Source: Moorella thermoacetica
GTDB taxonomy: Bacteria; Bacillota; DSM-521; Neomoorellales; Neomoorellaceae
Reading direction: 5' to 3'
Assembly (NCBI RefSeq): GCF_001267405.1
Contig: NZ_CP012369.1
Coordinates: 770,001-834,000 of the forward strand
DNA: 64,000 nucleotides
The notes beneath the pieces were generated by a model that had not been told where the DNA came from, did no database searches, and saw nothing but the letters and a program-made list of their open reading frames with translations. Of this stretch, positions 53,489-62,509 are shown in pieces (the first letter of the stretch is position 1; each line of letters opens with the position of its first letter). A program made the position numbers and the translations under genes.

Positions 53489-54874
53489 ATGACACCGGAA
53501 CAGCTAGCTGCCGCAAAGACGGTTATGGTACACGGTCCCATGCTGCTTGTGATAGTGGTCCTGGCGATCCTGTTTATAATTTTCGCTACTGCCAGGCTAA
53601 AACTTCATCCGTTCCTCGCCCTTATCCTGGCGGCATACGGCGTGGGTTTTCTCAGTAAGATGCCCGTCGAGTTCGTCGGTTCCGTAGTTGCCCAGGGATT
53701 TGGTAATTTAATGACGAACATCGGCCTCGTGATAGTCTTCGGGACGATAATAGGCACCATCATGGAAAAATCCGGAGCGGCCCTGAAAATGGCCGAGGTG
53801 GTGCTTAATATAGTAGGGATTAAAAGATCGCCCCTGGCCATGAGCATAATAGGTTATATCACCAGCATACCGGTTTTCTGTGATTCGGGGTACGTTATTT
53901 TGACTCCCCTCAATAAAGCCCTGGCCAGGAGGGCTGAGATCCCTATGGCCGTAATGGCCGTCGCTTTGTCTACCGGCCTTTACGCCACCCACACGCTGGT
54001 ACCGCCAACGCCGGGGCCGATAGCTGCCGCAGGAAACGTGGGCGCGGACCTGGGGCTTGTCATCCTGATAGGCGTGCTGGTATCGATACCGGCGGCTCTT
54101 ACGGGACTCTGGTGGGCCTATAGGGTTGGTAAAAATATCACGTCGGAAGTAGACCAGACCGGTCTGAGTTACGACGAACTGAAAAAACAGTTCTAGGAGC
54201 TACCCGGAGCAGTAAAATCCTTTTTGCCTATCGTGGTGCCGATCATACTTATAGCCATCGCTTCGGTGGCCAAGTTTACAAAGTATGCCGGCCCGGGGAA
54301 CAATTTTATTATATTTCTGGGCACGCCGGTCAACGCCCTTATGATAGGCGTTCTGCTGTCATTTACGCTCCTCCCCAGGTTTGACGAAGAGACGCTCATG
54401 AACTGGGTGGGGCAGGGGATTAAGGATTCAGCGATTATTTTACTCATAACCGGCGCAGGCGGCTCTCTCGGGGCCGTGCTGTCAGCCACTCCTATTTCGG
54501 ATTATATTAAGTCTTTAGCTGGAGGAAACATTGCGGGGGGTCCCTTGGCTATTATCCTTGTATTTATCATAGCAGCCATGCTCAAAACCGCCCAGGGCTC
54601 CTCGACGGTGGCCCTTGTTACCACCTCGAGCCTTATAGCTCCCCTGCTGCCGCAGCTAGGGTTGACGTCTCCAATGGATCTTGTCCTGACGGTAATGGCA
54701 ATAGGCGCCGGGGCTATGACCGTCTCCCATGTTAACGACAGTTACTTCTGGGTAGTGTCGCAGTTTTCGGGTTTGGAGGTCACCGATGCCTATAAGGCCC
54801 AGACAGCGGCTACCCTGCTGGAAGGCCTGGTAACGATTGTGACCACGATCGTGCTCTTCATGATATTCCATTGA
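53489..54874 (+). pseudogene. GntP-family (gluconate/organic-acid) permease gene interrupted by one in-frame TAG
   Basis: 462 codons, the normal GntP length, with one TAG at codon 236 (54194-54196). The two parts are in the same frame and together give a complete 12-14 helix permease: MLLVIVVLAILFIIFATARLKLHPF, IPVFCDSGYVILTPLNKALARR and THTLVPPTPGPIAAAGNVGAD before the stop; LLITGAGGSLGAVL, TAQGSSTVALVTTSSL and VSHVNDSYFWVVSQF after it. The stop falls in the central cytoplasmic loop after LSYDELKKQF. GntP proteins import gluconate or related acids with protons. ATG start after GGGGGGTAG. Confidence 0.87.
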
Positions 54875-54894
54875 ACAATAAGGAGAAGGACGAA

Positions 54895-54922
54895 AGCCCG
54901 TGCCATCGAGCACGGGCTGTTT
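54895..54922 (+). terminator. Intrinsic terminator after the gntP-like gene
   Basis: AGCCCGTG and CACGGGCT pair around an 8-nt loop, followed by GTTT. The intact terminator fits recent loss of gntP function. Confidence 0.75.
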
Positions 54923-55255
54923 CTAATCTCCCCGGATCCCAATTAACCCGCAGGCCGGACATGAACAAGCGGGTTGGCAACCACCCCTCGTAGTCTCGCC
55001 AGAGGGCAAAGTGGGATATGCCCTGGTATGCCCTATAACTTACACATCAAAGGGTACCCTTTGAGGCTGCATTACCCCAGGAGGAGTCAGAGATTTGTTT
55101 CTTGAGAAAGGAGCCGACCGATTAACCATTTTGGCACGGATAGGCACTATCCACTCATACTTGGGCCGGGGCCGGTGGTTCTGTAGTAAAACGTGGATTA
55201 GAGGGGCGGGTTATTTTGCTAAAATATGGAATGGCACCAAATGGGCACCAATTCA
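54923..55255. other. Gene-less region with an 18-bp palindrome
   Basis: No gene is supported. It contains TCAAAGGGTACCCTTTGA (55047-55064), a perfect 18-bp palindrome, and an AACCCGC/GCGGGTT inverted repeat near 54945-54976. A plus-strand frame from 55095 (about 65 codons) has no recognisable product. On the minus strand the stretch behind the tRNA terminator may be worn-down mobile DNA, but no integrase motif can be shown. Confidence 0.45.
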
Positions 55256-55290
55256 CAAAAACGGCCTCCTGGGCGATCCTCGGAGGCCTT
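55256..55290 (-). terminator. Terminator of tRNA-Thr
   Basis: On the minus strand GGCCTCC and GGAGGCC pair around a 12-nt loop, followed by GTTTTTG. It lies 8 bp behind the tRNA 3' end. Confidence 0.8.
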
Positions 55291-55298
55291 GATTTAGC

Positions 55299-55373
55299 TG
55301 GAGCTGATGGAGGGATTCGAACCCTCGACCTGCGCATTACGAGTGCGCTGCTCTACCACTGAGCCACATCAGC
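55299..55373 (-). tRNA. tRNA-Thr (anticodon CGT)
   Basis: 75 nt including an encoded CCA. The acceptor stem is GCTGATG/CATCAGC, the D-arm GGCTCAGTGGTAGAGC, and the anticodon arm GCGCA-CTCGTAA-TGCGC with anticodon CGT at positions 34-36, reading codon ACG. The T-arm has GGTTCGAATCC. All four stems pair fully. Confidence 0.97.
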
Positions 55374-55389
55374 GTTTGTCACAGTCGAT

Positions 55390-55418
55390 ATTATATCACC
55401 CCCCGGCACCGGAATCAA
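55390..55418 (-). promoter_or_regulatory. Promoter for tRNA-Thr
   Basis: On the minus strand TTGATT (55418-55413) and TATAAT (55395-55390) are 17 bp apart, the -10 lying 16 bp before the tRNA 5' end. Confidence 0.7.
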
Positions 55419-55509
55419 CCGTTATGGAGCTTTATGAGTTCTATATTTTAGCTTCTGCCGCACCGTGCTGGATGCATGTATTGACGGGGGATTGAAGGAT
55501 TGAGGAATG

Positions 55510-55623
55510 TCAGGCTGTCTTTCCGGCCTCTCCGGCAGCCGTTTTTCGGGTCTGGAACCAGCCCCAGGTGAAAACGGCTGCTGCCATGGCCCAGGGGATG
55601 AGGACGGCGGCCGGGAACAGCAA
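55510..55623 (-). CDS. Possible 37-residue membrane peptide
   Basis: TTG at 55623 after CAAGGTT opens MLFPAAVLIPWAMAAAVFTW, then a basic tail ending GKTA. One hydrophobic helix. No family is recognised and the start is weak, so it may not be expressed. Confidence 0.22.
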   Translation of the reverse strand: MLFPAAVLIPWAMAAAVFTWGWFQTRKTAAGEAGKTA

Positions 55624-55710
55624 TTTAACCTTGAGCCGCCACGGCCCCTTGGCCAGGCCTGGAAAGAATAGAGGCCGCCGCTATTTACAAAAACGGAAGG
55701 AGGCTATTCC

Positions 55711-55746
55711 ATGGAGTCGCGTGGTTTGAAGAGCATTCCCGGATAA
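55711..55746 (+). CDS. Possible 11-residue peptide with strong ribosome-binding site
   Basis: GGAAGGAGGCTATTCC precedes ATG, which opens MESRGLKSIPG and a TAA. The site is as good as any in the window, yet the frame is tiny. It may be a relic of a lost gene. It lies upstream of the priA promoter. Confidence 0.2.
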   Translation: MESRGLKSIPG

Positions 55747-55777
55747 ATGATCTGGAGTTCCCTTAAAGGGCCGTATC

Positions 55778-55786
55778 TGGTATAAT
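55778..55786 (+). promoter_or_regulatory. Extended -10 promoter for priA
   Basis: TGGTATAAT is a perfect extended -10 (TGNTATAAT). The -35 region (TTCCCT) is poor, as is common for extended -10 promoters. The priA start is 34 bp downstream. Confidence 0.55.
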
Positions 55787-55819
55787 ACTGGTGGATTAGG
55801 AAACCAGGAGGGGGTCGAG

Positions 55820-58285
55820 TTGGCGGATTTGCTAGTAGAGGTGGCAGTCAACTCGGCCCCTGGTGCTATAGATAAGACCCTGACCTACCGGGTGCCGCCG
55901 GAGATGGCTGCCGGGGTCCGGGTGGGTTCCCTGGTTCTGGTGACGGTTGGCAAGCAGATGGCCACCGGCCTGGTGGTAGACCTGCAGGGCGGTACGGGGC
56001 ATTCCAGCCTGAAGGATATCAGGGACGTCCTGGAGGCCGATTTTCTGCCCCCACATTTAGTGGAACTCGGCCGTTACATGGCGGAGCGGTACTTTTGTCC
56101 CCTGGCCGTTGCTTTGAGCGCAATGTTACCGCCGGCAACGGGCCGGCGTCTGGAGCGCCGCTGGCGCTGGGTGCCGACGTCGGGGGAGGAAACGGCGGCG
56201 GCCCTCAACCTGGCCGGGTACCTGCCATCGCCCGCCCGGGCAGTAGCTGCCTACCTGGCCGAAGTGGCCGTGGCCGGGGAAAGCCAGTTGCGGCCCTTTG
56301 CCCGGGGGCGGGAATTGGCAGGAGCCCTGAAGATCCTGGCGACCCACGGTCTGATCCGGGAAGAGTGGAACTGGCGGCAGGCACCCGGCGTGCGCCGGCC
56401 CTACTGGGCGGTGCCGCGTCCCGGGGCGGCGGCGGCCCTGGCAGGTATGGAGCGGCGGGCGCCGCGCCAGGCGAGGATTCTTAGAGCTCTCCTGGAAGGG
56501 GGCCCCCGGCCGGCCGCGGACCTGGCGGCAGGGAACGGTTATACCGCCCTGCGGCGCCTGGAGGAGATGGGGTTAATCGAGCTAACCCTCGGGCCGCCAG
56601 CCGGTGCGGAGGGGATGCCTCCTTCGCGTTTTGAGGGAGGGAGCGAGGAGTACGGTAACCATGGGGGTGCCGGCGGTGGGGTTGCTCCCCTGCAGCTTAA
56701 CAGGGACCAGGAGGAAGCCCTCAGGGCAATAGAAGGCGCTCTGTCCCAGGGGGGCACCTTTTTACTATATGGGGTCACCGGGAGCGGCAAAACCGAGGTC
56801 TACCTGCGGGCGACCAGGGCGGCCCTGGCCCGGGGGCGGCGGGCCCTTTTCCTGGTGCCGGAGCATTCCCTGATACCCCAGGTGGTGGCCAGGCTGAGAC
56901 AGGCCGTGGGGGATGGGGTGGCCGTCATCCACGGGAATCTTTCCCCGGGCGAAAGGGCGGCCATCTGGGAACGGGCGCGCCGGGGGGAGATCCGGGTTAT
57001 CGCCGGCAGCCGGTCGGCCCTCTTCGCACCCCTGCCGGATCTGGGCCTGATTATCGTCGACGAGGAACACGCCGGCAGCTACAAGCAGGACGCGGCTCCC
57101 CGCTACGATGCCCGGGAGGTGGCTATCAAACGGGGCCATCTGGAGGGGGCGGTGGTCGTCCTGGGCAGCGCCACCCCGAGCACAGAAACCTTTTACCTGG
57201 CCCGCCGGGGCGCGATAAACCTGTTACAGTTGCCCCGCCGGGTGGAAAACTTAAGCCTGCCGGCGGTGGAGATCGTCGACCTGCGGGAGGAGTTCCGGGC
57301 CGGCCACCAGGGTTACTTGAGCCGTCGGCTCCGACAGGAAGTAGCTGCCGCCCTGGCGGCGGGCAGGCAGGCAATTCTTTTCTTGAACCGGCGCGGCTAT
57401 GCCCCCCATGTCCTCTGCCGCCGTTGCGGCTACGTACCCTTGTGCCGGCATTGCGACGTAGCCCTGACCTACCACCAGGATGGAACCTTACGCTGCCATT
57501 ACTGCGGCCGCGGTGAACCGGCTAGGGCCAACTGTCCCGCATGCGGCGGCTCCCTGGTACGCTTGGGGGCCGGCACCCAGAGGGTGGAGGCTGAAGCCCG
57601 GGCCCTGTGGCCCGGGACGCGAATTATCCGCGCCGATGGAGATACTACTGCTAGAAAGGGCCGGTGGGAGGAGATCTACCGGACCTTTGCCGGAGGCCAC
57701 GCCGATATCCTCGTCGGTACCCAGACTATAGCTCGGGGTATGGATTTTCCCGGGGTGACCCTGGTGGGGGTCGTCAATGCTGATTTATCCCTGTACCAGC
57801 CGGATTTCCGGGCCCGGGAGCGTACTTTCCAGCTTTTAACCCAGGTGGCCGGGCGGGCCGGACGAAAATCGGCCGGGAAGGTTATTATCCAGACCTATAA
57901 CCCCGCCGACCCGGCCATTACCCTGGCAGCGGCCCAGGACTACCGGAGGTTCTACGAGCAGGAGATAGCCGGCCGCCGGGCGGGGGGTTATCCTCCCTTT
58001 GTGAAGCTGGTACGGGTAGGCTTTAGCGGGCGTGACGAGGCCGGGGTAATCGAAGCCGCCCATGACCTGGCCGGGTCCATCAAAGGAGCCGGCGCACAGA
58101 TTGAAGTGCTTGGTCCCGCCCCCGGCTTTCCCGTGCGGGTCCAGGATAACTACCGCTGGCAACTGGTGTTGAAGGTCCCCGCCTGGTCCCGGAATAAGGC
58201 CCGGCTGGCCGGTTGCCTGGCAAATTACCGGCCCCGTCACGATATCCGGATGATCGTCGACGTGGGGCCCGTCAATCCCTGGTAG
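55820..58285 (+). CDS. priA: Primosomal protein N' (PriA helicase)
   Basis: PriA reloads the replicative helicase at stalled forks. The 821-residue protein has an N-terminal fork-binding domain (VEVAVNSAPGAIDKTLTYRVPP), Walker A LYGVTGSGKTEVYLRA, Walker B IIVDEEH, the helicase motif VLGSATPSTET, the paired zinc sites (CRRCGYVPLCRHCD and CHYCGRGEPARANCPACGG), and GTQTIARGMDFPGVTLVGV. TTG start after AGGAGGGGG. It heads the priA-def-fmt group. Confidence 0.96.
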   Translation: MADLLVEVAVNSAPGAIDKTLTYRVPPEMAAGVRVGSLVLVTVGKQMATGLVVDLQGGTGHSSLKDIRDVLEADFLPPHLVELGRYMAERYFCPLAVALSAMLPPATGRRLERRWRWVPTSGEETAAALNLAGYLPSPARAVAAYLAEVAVAGESQLRPFARGRELAGALKILATHGLIREEWNWRQAPGVRRPYWAVPRPGAAAALAGMERRAPRQARILRALLEGGPRPAADLAAGNGYTALRRLEEMGLIELTLGPPAGAEGMPPSRFEGGSEEYGNHGGAGGGVAPLQLNRDQEEALRAIEGALSQGGTFLLYGVTGSGKTEVYLRATRAALARGRRALFLVPEHSLIPQVVARLRQAVGDGVAVIHGNLSPGERAAIWERARRGEIRVIAGSRSALFAPLPDLGLIIVDEEHAGSYKQDAAPRYDAREVAIKRGHLEGAVVVLGSATPSTETFYLARRGAINLLQLPRRVENLSLPAVEIVDLREEFRAGHQGYLSRRLRQEVAAALAAGRQAILFLNRRGYAPHVLCRRCGYVPLCRHCDVALTYHQDGTLRCHYCGRGEPARANCPACGGSLVRLGAGTQRVEAEARALWPGTRIIRADGDTTARKGRWEEIYRTFAGGHADILVGTQTIARGMDFPGVTLVGVVNADLSLYQPDFRARERTFQLLTQVAGRAGRKSAGKVIIQTYNPADPAITLAAAQDYRRFYEQEIAGRRAGGYPPFVKLVRVGFSGRDEAGVIEAAHDLAGSIKGAGAQIEVLGPAPGFPVRVQDNYRWQLVLKVPAWSRNKARLAGCLANYRPRHDIRMIVDVGPVNPW

Positions 58286-58303
58286 CGTTAGGAGGCACGT
58301 TTC

Positions 58304-58771
58304 TTGGCAATTCATAAGATCTTAACCCTGGGGGACCCTCTCCTGCGGGAGAAGTCCCAACCGGTAAGGAAAATAACCTCCAATGTTTGGAAACTACTGG
58401 ATAACCTGGCTGATACCATGTACGATGCCCCGGGGGTGGGGCTGGCCGCACCCCAGATCGGCGTCCTGAAAAGGGTGATAGTCGTTGATGTCGGGGAAGG
58501 ACTGACCGAGCTTATCAACCCGGAGGTAATTGCCGCCAGCGGAGAAGAAGTCGGCGCGGAGGGGTGTTTGAGCATCCCCGGTGCCCAGGGGGAGGTGCCG
58601 CGGGCAGCGGTAGTCACCGTCCGGGGCCTGGATCGCCACGGCCGGGTGCGGGAGATCCGGGCGGAGGGCCTGTACGCCAGGGCACTGCAGCATGAAATAG
58701 ACCACCTGGATGGGATCCTGTTTATTGATAAAGTCGTACGCTGGCTCGAGAACCAGCCGGGGGAGCGGTAG
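58304..58771 (+). CDS. def: Peptide deformylase
   Basis: Def removes the N-formyl group from new proteins. The 155-residue metalloenzyme has all three motifs: [18 protein letters not shown] with the metal Cys, and [13 protein letters not shown] with the metal His pair and catalytic Glu. TTG start. fmt follows 2 bp later. Confidence 0.96.
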
Positions 58772-58773
58772 AG

Positions 58774-59709
58774 ATGCGGTTAGTGTTCATGGGAACCCCC
58801 GATTTTGCCGTTCCCTCCCTGCAGGCTCTGGTGGCAGCTGGCCATGAATTTGCTGCCGTAATCACCCAGCCCGATCGGCCTCGGGGGCGGGGCAAGAAAC
58901 TCCTGCCGCCACCCGTAAAGAGTACGGCCCTGGCCGCCGGGCTGCCGGTGCGCCAGCCATCTGACATGAAGGACAGGGAGTTTTTGGAGGACTTGCGGCT
59001 ATTGCAGCCGGAGTTAATCGTGGTAGTGGCCTTCGGCCGCATTCTCTCGCGGGAGATCCTGGACCTGCCGGCGCGGGGATGCGTTAACCTGCACGCCTCC
59101 TTGTTACCGCGCTACCGGGGAGCGGCTCCCATCCACCGGGCCGTGATGAACGGGGAAGTTGAAACCGGGGTGACCACCATGTGGATGGCACCGCAACTGG
59201 ACGCCGGCGACATCATCCTCCAGGAGAAGCTGCCCATCCCACCGGAGGCCACGACGGGGGAGATCCATGACCGTCTGGCTGAGGTGGGGGCCGGACTCCT
59301 GGTACATACCCTGGAATTGATAGCAGCCAGCCGGGCGCCGCGCCTACCCCAGGACGAGGCCCTGGCCACCTACGCACCGCCGCTTAAACCGGAGGAAGAA
59401 GTAATTCACTGGGAGCAGCCGGCGCAGGTTATCTATAACCAAATCCGGGGCCTGAACCCCTGGCCGGGGGCTTATACCCTGCGGTCCGGGGAACGGCTAA
59501 AGATATACGGCGCCCGGCTAACTGACCCGTCTGCCATCGGCAGGGCGGGGCGGGTCGTGGAGGTCGGCCGGGAAGGGTTCGTGGTCCAGGCCGGGACCGG
59601 TCGGCTACTGGTCACCTCCGTGCAGCCGCCGGGGAAGAAGATCATGCCGGCCTCCGCCTACCTGCAAGGGTACCCCATGGTACCCGGGGAGATTCTGGGA
59701 TGCGTATAA
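58774..59709 (+). CDS. fmt: Methionyl-tRNA formyltransferase
   Basis: Fmt formylates initiator Met-tRNA. The 311-residue protein has RLVFMGTPDFAVPSLQAL, QPDRPRGRGKKL, the folate-site segment CVNLHASLLPRYRGAAPIHRAV and the catalytic DAGDIILQ. def and fmt, acting at opposite ends of the formyl-methionine cycle, are adjacent as usual. The next gene starts inside its last 10 bp. Confidence 0.96.
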   Translation: MRLVFMGTPDFAVPSLQALVAAGHEFAAVITQPDRPRGRGKKLLPPPVKSTALAAGLPVRQPSDMKDREFLEDLRLLQPELIVVVAFGRILSREILDLPARGCVNLHASLLPRYRGAAPIHRAVMNGEVETGVTTMWMAPQLDAGDIILQEKLPIPPEATTGEIHDRLAEVGAGLLVHTLELIAASRAPRLPQDEALATYAPPLKPEEEVIHWEQPAQVIYNQIRGLNPWPGAYTLRSGERLKIYGARLTDPSAIGRAGRVVEVGREGFVVQAGTGRLLVTSVQPPGKKIMPASAYLQGYPMVPGEILGCV

Positions 59710-60509
59710 AAAAACGCCTCTTCATCGGCCTCCTGGCTTTGAGCCTCATGTTTATAACGGCGGTCCTGGCAGGCAGCTGGTATTTACTGATTAACCATAG
59801 CAGCCTTTTTAACCGGGTCCTCCTGGCCCTGGGCTTTTTTACCCTGGCGGTGCTCTTCCTGCTCATTGCCCTGGGTATAATCAGCCTGGTACTCATGCTC
59901 TGGCAGGGGCGCAGCCGTCCCCTTTTCCAGCACCTGGGGTTGATGGCGGTGAATATTCTTTTTCCGGTGGCCCTGGCCCTGGGGAAACGTCTGGGGGTCG
60001 AGGCGGCTACTATCAAGGCTTCTTTCATCGAAATGAATAACCAGCTCGTGCGCCTGCAGAGGCTGCAGGTCGCCCCGCGAGAAATCCTGATCCTGGCCCC
60101 CCATTGCTTGCAATGGAGCGGCTGTCCCCATAAGATCACCATTGACGTTAACAACTGCCGCCGTTGCGGGCGCTGCCCCATTGACGCTCTCCACGCCCTA
60201 GCGGCCAGGTACGGTGTCCGTCTGGCGGTGGCCACAGGAGGTACCCTGGCCCGCCACTTTGTGAAGCAATACCGTCCCCGGGCGGTTGTGGCTATAGCCT
60301 GCGAGCGCGACCTGACTAGCGGCATCCAGGATACCCAACCCCTGCCGGTACTGGGGGTGCTGAACTTAAGACCCCATGGGCCCTGCCTCAATACCCAGGT
60401 TAATTTAAACCAGGTTGAGCAGGCCGTCCAGTTTTTCCTGACCGGCAGGACGGTGCCCCAGGTTCAGGCCTGCAGCGAGGGGTGGGTCGAAGTAACCCAC
60501 GGTAGCTAG
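59700..60509 (+). CDS. DUF116 membrane-anchored cysteine-rich protein
   Basis: A 269-residue protein with two membrane helices (about residues 8-65) and a cytoplasmic part bearing cysteines: HCLQWSGCPHKITIDVNNCRRCGRCPIDAL, then VAIACERDL and PHGPCLNTQVN. The Cys spacing suggests a metal or Fe-S site. DUF116 genes recur between fmt and rsmB in Firmicutes; the function is unknown. ATG start overlapping the end of fmt. Confidence 0.88.
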   Translation: MRIKKRLFIGLLALSLMFITAVLAGSWYLLINHSSLFNRVLLALGFFTLAVLFLLIALGIISLVLMLWQGRSRPLFQHLGLMAVNILFPVALALGKRLGVEAATIKASFIEMNNQLVRLQRLQVAPREILILAPHCLQWSGCPHKITIDVNNCRRCGRCPIDALHALAARYGVRLAVATGGTLARHFVKQYRPRAVVAIACERDLTSGIQDTQPLPVLGVLNLRPHGPCLNTQVNLNQVEQAVQFFLTGRTVPQVQACSEGWVEVTHGS

Positions 60510-60575
60510 ACTGTATCAACAGGGATAGAGGGAAGCGGAGAAACATTATCTACCGGCGTAAATGGAGGCAATAGC

Positions 60576-61949
60576 TTGGGTAAAATCAAGCCCGCCGTTT
60601 CGGCCCGGGAGGCGGCATTGCAGGTAATTTACCGGGTAACTGAGGAAGGGGCCTATGCCGGCCTGGCTCTGGATGAGGTGTTGAAGTCCGCCGGCCTGGA
60701 TGGCCGCGAGAGGGCCCTGGCTACTGAACTGGCTTATAGCGCCATTAAGGCCTGGGGAACCCTGGATTGGGCTCTGGGCCTTTTTTTACGGCAACCCTTG
60801 GAGAAACTGCCGCCCTGGATTCGCTGTGTTCTGCGCCTGGGAGCCACCCAGTTGCTGTATGTGCCCCGGATACCGCCCCGGGCGGCCATTTATGAAACAG
60901 TGGAGCTGGCCAAAAAGTACGGTCACCGGGGTACGACGGGCCTGGTCAACGGTGTCCTGCGCCACCTGGACCGGCAAAAGGACGCCCTGCCCTATCCCGA
61001 TTGGAAAACCGACCCGGCCGGCTACCTGGCCCTGCGCTATTATCACCCTCGCTGGCTGGTAGAACGCTGGCTGGAAGAGTTCGGGTACCAGGAGACCGAA
61101 TATCTCTGCCGGGCGGATAATGAACCCCCTCCCACAATAGCCCGGGTCAACACCCTGAAGACGAGAAAAGATGTACTGGCCGCGCGCCTCCAGGCGGAGG
61201 GGGCGACCGTCAGGCCGGCCCGTTACGCCCCGGAAGGGCTGGTGGTCGAGGGGCTGGGAGCGCTAGAGGCCAGTCCCTCCTTCCAGGAGGGGTTGTTTTA
61301 TGTCCAGGACGAGGGTTCCCAGCTGGTCAGCCATGCCCTGCACCCGGACTCTGGTGCCTGGGTAATCGATGCCAGCGCCGCACCGGGCGGTAAGACAACC
61401 CATCTGGCCCAGCTGATGGCCGATCGGGGGACGATTCTGGCCTGCGATGTTCACCGGGGGAGGTTGGATTTGATCGCCGCCAACTGCCGTCGCCTGGGGG
61501 TTACCTGCGTTCGCACCGTCCTGGTAGATGCCCGGGAACTGGGGGAACGCTACCCGGCGGCTGCAGATTACCTCCTAATTGATGCCCCCTGCTCCGGGCT
61601 GGGGGTATTGCGGCGGCGGCCCGACGCCCGCTGGCGGAAAGAAGCCCCCCGCACCCGGGAGCTGGCCCGGCTACAACTGGCCATTCTGATGGGAGCCAGG
61701 CAGGCCCTGAAACCGGGAGGTGTCCTGGTTTACAGTACCTGCACCCTGCTGCCGGAAGAAAACCAGGAGGTGGTACGGGAGTTTCTGGAACGGGCGGGGG
61801 AATTCAGACCGGACTCCCTGGAGCCTTGGTTGCCGGTCCTGCCACCGGACCTGATGGTCACCGCCCGCCAGGGCTGGGTCCAGTTTTTGCCCCAGCGTCA
61901 CGGGACGGACGGCTTTTTTATCGCCAGGATAAAAAAGCTAGAAAAATAA
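60576..61949 (+). CDS. rsmB: RsmB, 16S rRNA C967 methyltransferase
   Basis: RsmB makes m5C967 in 16S rRNA. The 457-residue protein has an N-terminal NusB-like RNA-binding domain (AREAALQVIYRVTEEGAYAGLAL) and a C-terminal SAM-dependent domain: DASAAPGGKTTHLAQLM, DAPCSGLGVLRRRPDARW and the catalytic Cys in VYSTCTLLPEENQEVV. TTG start. Confidence 0.95.
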   Translation: MGKIKPAVSAREAALQVIYRVTEEGAYAGLALDEVLKSAGLDGRERALATELAYSAIKAWGTLDWALGLFLRQPLEKLPPWIRCVLRLGATQLLYVPRIPPRAAIYETVELAKKYGHRGTTGLVNGVLRHLDRQKDALPYPDWKTDPAGYLALRYYHPRWLVERWLEEFGYQETEYLCRADNEPPPTIARVNTLKTRKDVLAARLQAEGATVRPARYAPEGLVVEGLGALEASPSFQEGLFYVQDEGSQLVSHALHPDSGAWVIDASAAPGGKTTHLAQLMADRGTILACDVHRGRLDLIAANCRRLGVTCVRTVLVDARELGERYPAAADYLLIDAPCSGLGVLRRRPDARWRKEAPRTRELARLQLAILMGARQALKPGGVLVYSTCTLLPEENQEVVREFLERAGEFRPDSLEPWLPVLPPDLMVTARQGWVQFLPQRHGTDGFFIARIKKLEK

Positions 61950-62014
61950 AGGATTCTGTCCCCTTATGCAGAATATGGTTCAGGGATATTCGGTAAACTG
62001 GGGGAAGGTAGAGT

Positions 62015-62509
62015 ATGGATTTCATGCCGTGGACGGCTCTGGTTTTTCAATCCATACCGGAAGAGATTATTCAAGTGGCGCTGGGTTTAGGTCTCATTGG
62101 ACGCTACCCACGCATGAGATTTATTACGGCGATAGGCATAGGCGGGGGTGTCTTTTCATTTTTCTTTCGGCGTTTGCCTTATGATTTTGGCGTTCATACC
62201 CTGGCGCAATTGATTGTCTTGATCTTGCTTTTACACTTCATTGTTCGAGTGGATTATTTTGAGGCAACCATGGCGGCCTTTTTAGGGGTATTGGCTGTGG
62301 GCATTGTTGAGGGTATATCTATCCCCACAGTTTCATACTTAACCGGTATTAGTTTCGAAACGGCCCTGCATGACCCGTGGCTCAGGGTACTCTTTCCCAT
62401 TCCAGATGAAATCATCCTGGGGGCGGCAGCCTACCTCTGCCGGCGGTGGCGCCTTTCCCTCGTCTTCAGCAGGAGCCTTCTTGAGAACCGGGACCGAAAG
62501 GAACAATGA
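62015..62509 (+). CDS. Multi-spanning membrane protein, hypothetical
   Basis: A protein of 164 residues with about five hydrophobic segments (QVALGLGLIGRYPRMRFITAIGIGGGVF, TLAQLIVLILLLHFIVRVDYFEATMAAFLGVLAVGIVEGISI, PDEIILGAAAYLCRRWRL). No family is recognised for certain; such proteins are sometimes found before Spo0B-like sensor kinases in clostridia. ATG start after GGGAAGG. It overlaps the next small frame (ATGA), so the two are coupled. The IS element follows and may have separated this pair from further genes. Confidence 0.6.
   Translation: MDFMPWTALVFQSIPEEIIQVALGLGLIGRYPRMRFITAIGIGGGVFSFFFRRLPYDFGVHTLAQLIVLILLLHFIVRVDYFEATMAAFLGVLAVGIVEGISIPTVSYLTGISFETALHDPWLRVLFPIPDEIILGAAAYLCRRWRLSLVFSRSLLENRDRKEQ

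Larger units (their letters stand above)
55374..55819. other. 446-bp region between tRNA-Thr and priA
   Basis: It holds the tRNA promoter, a doubtful minus-strand small membrane frame (55510-55623), an 11-residue frame with an excellent ribosome-binding site (55711-55746), and the priA promoter. Nothing else was seen. Confidence 0.5.

Noticed and set aside
45752-54196. Pyrrolysine as the reading of both in-frame TAG codons
   Set aside because: Neither protein is a methylamine methyltransferase, both codons fit CAG to TAG in CCAGG, no pyl genes are in the window, and TAG is a common normal stop here.
55155-55337. Minus-strand frame next to tRNA-Thr as the end of a phage integrase
   Set aside because: Part of the frame is the tRNA itself and the rest shows no catalytic R, H or Y motif. 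tRNA genes are common integration sites, but no att duplication is visible.
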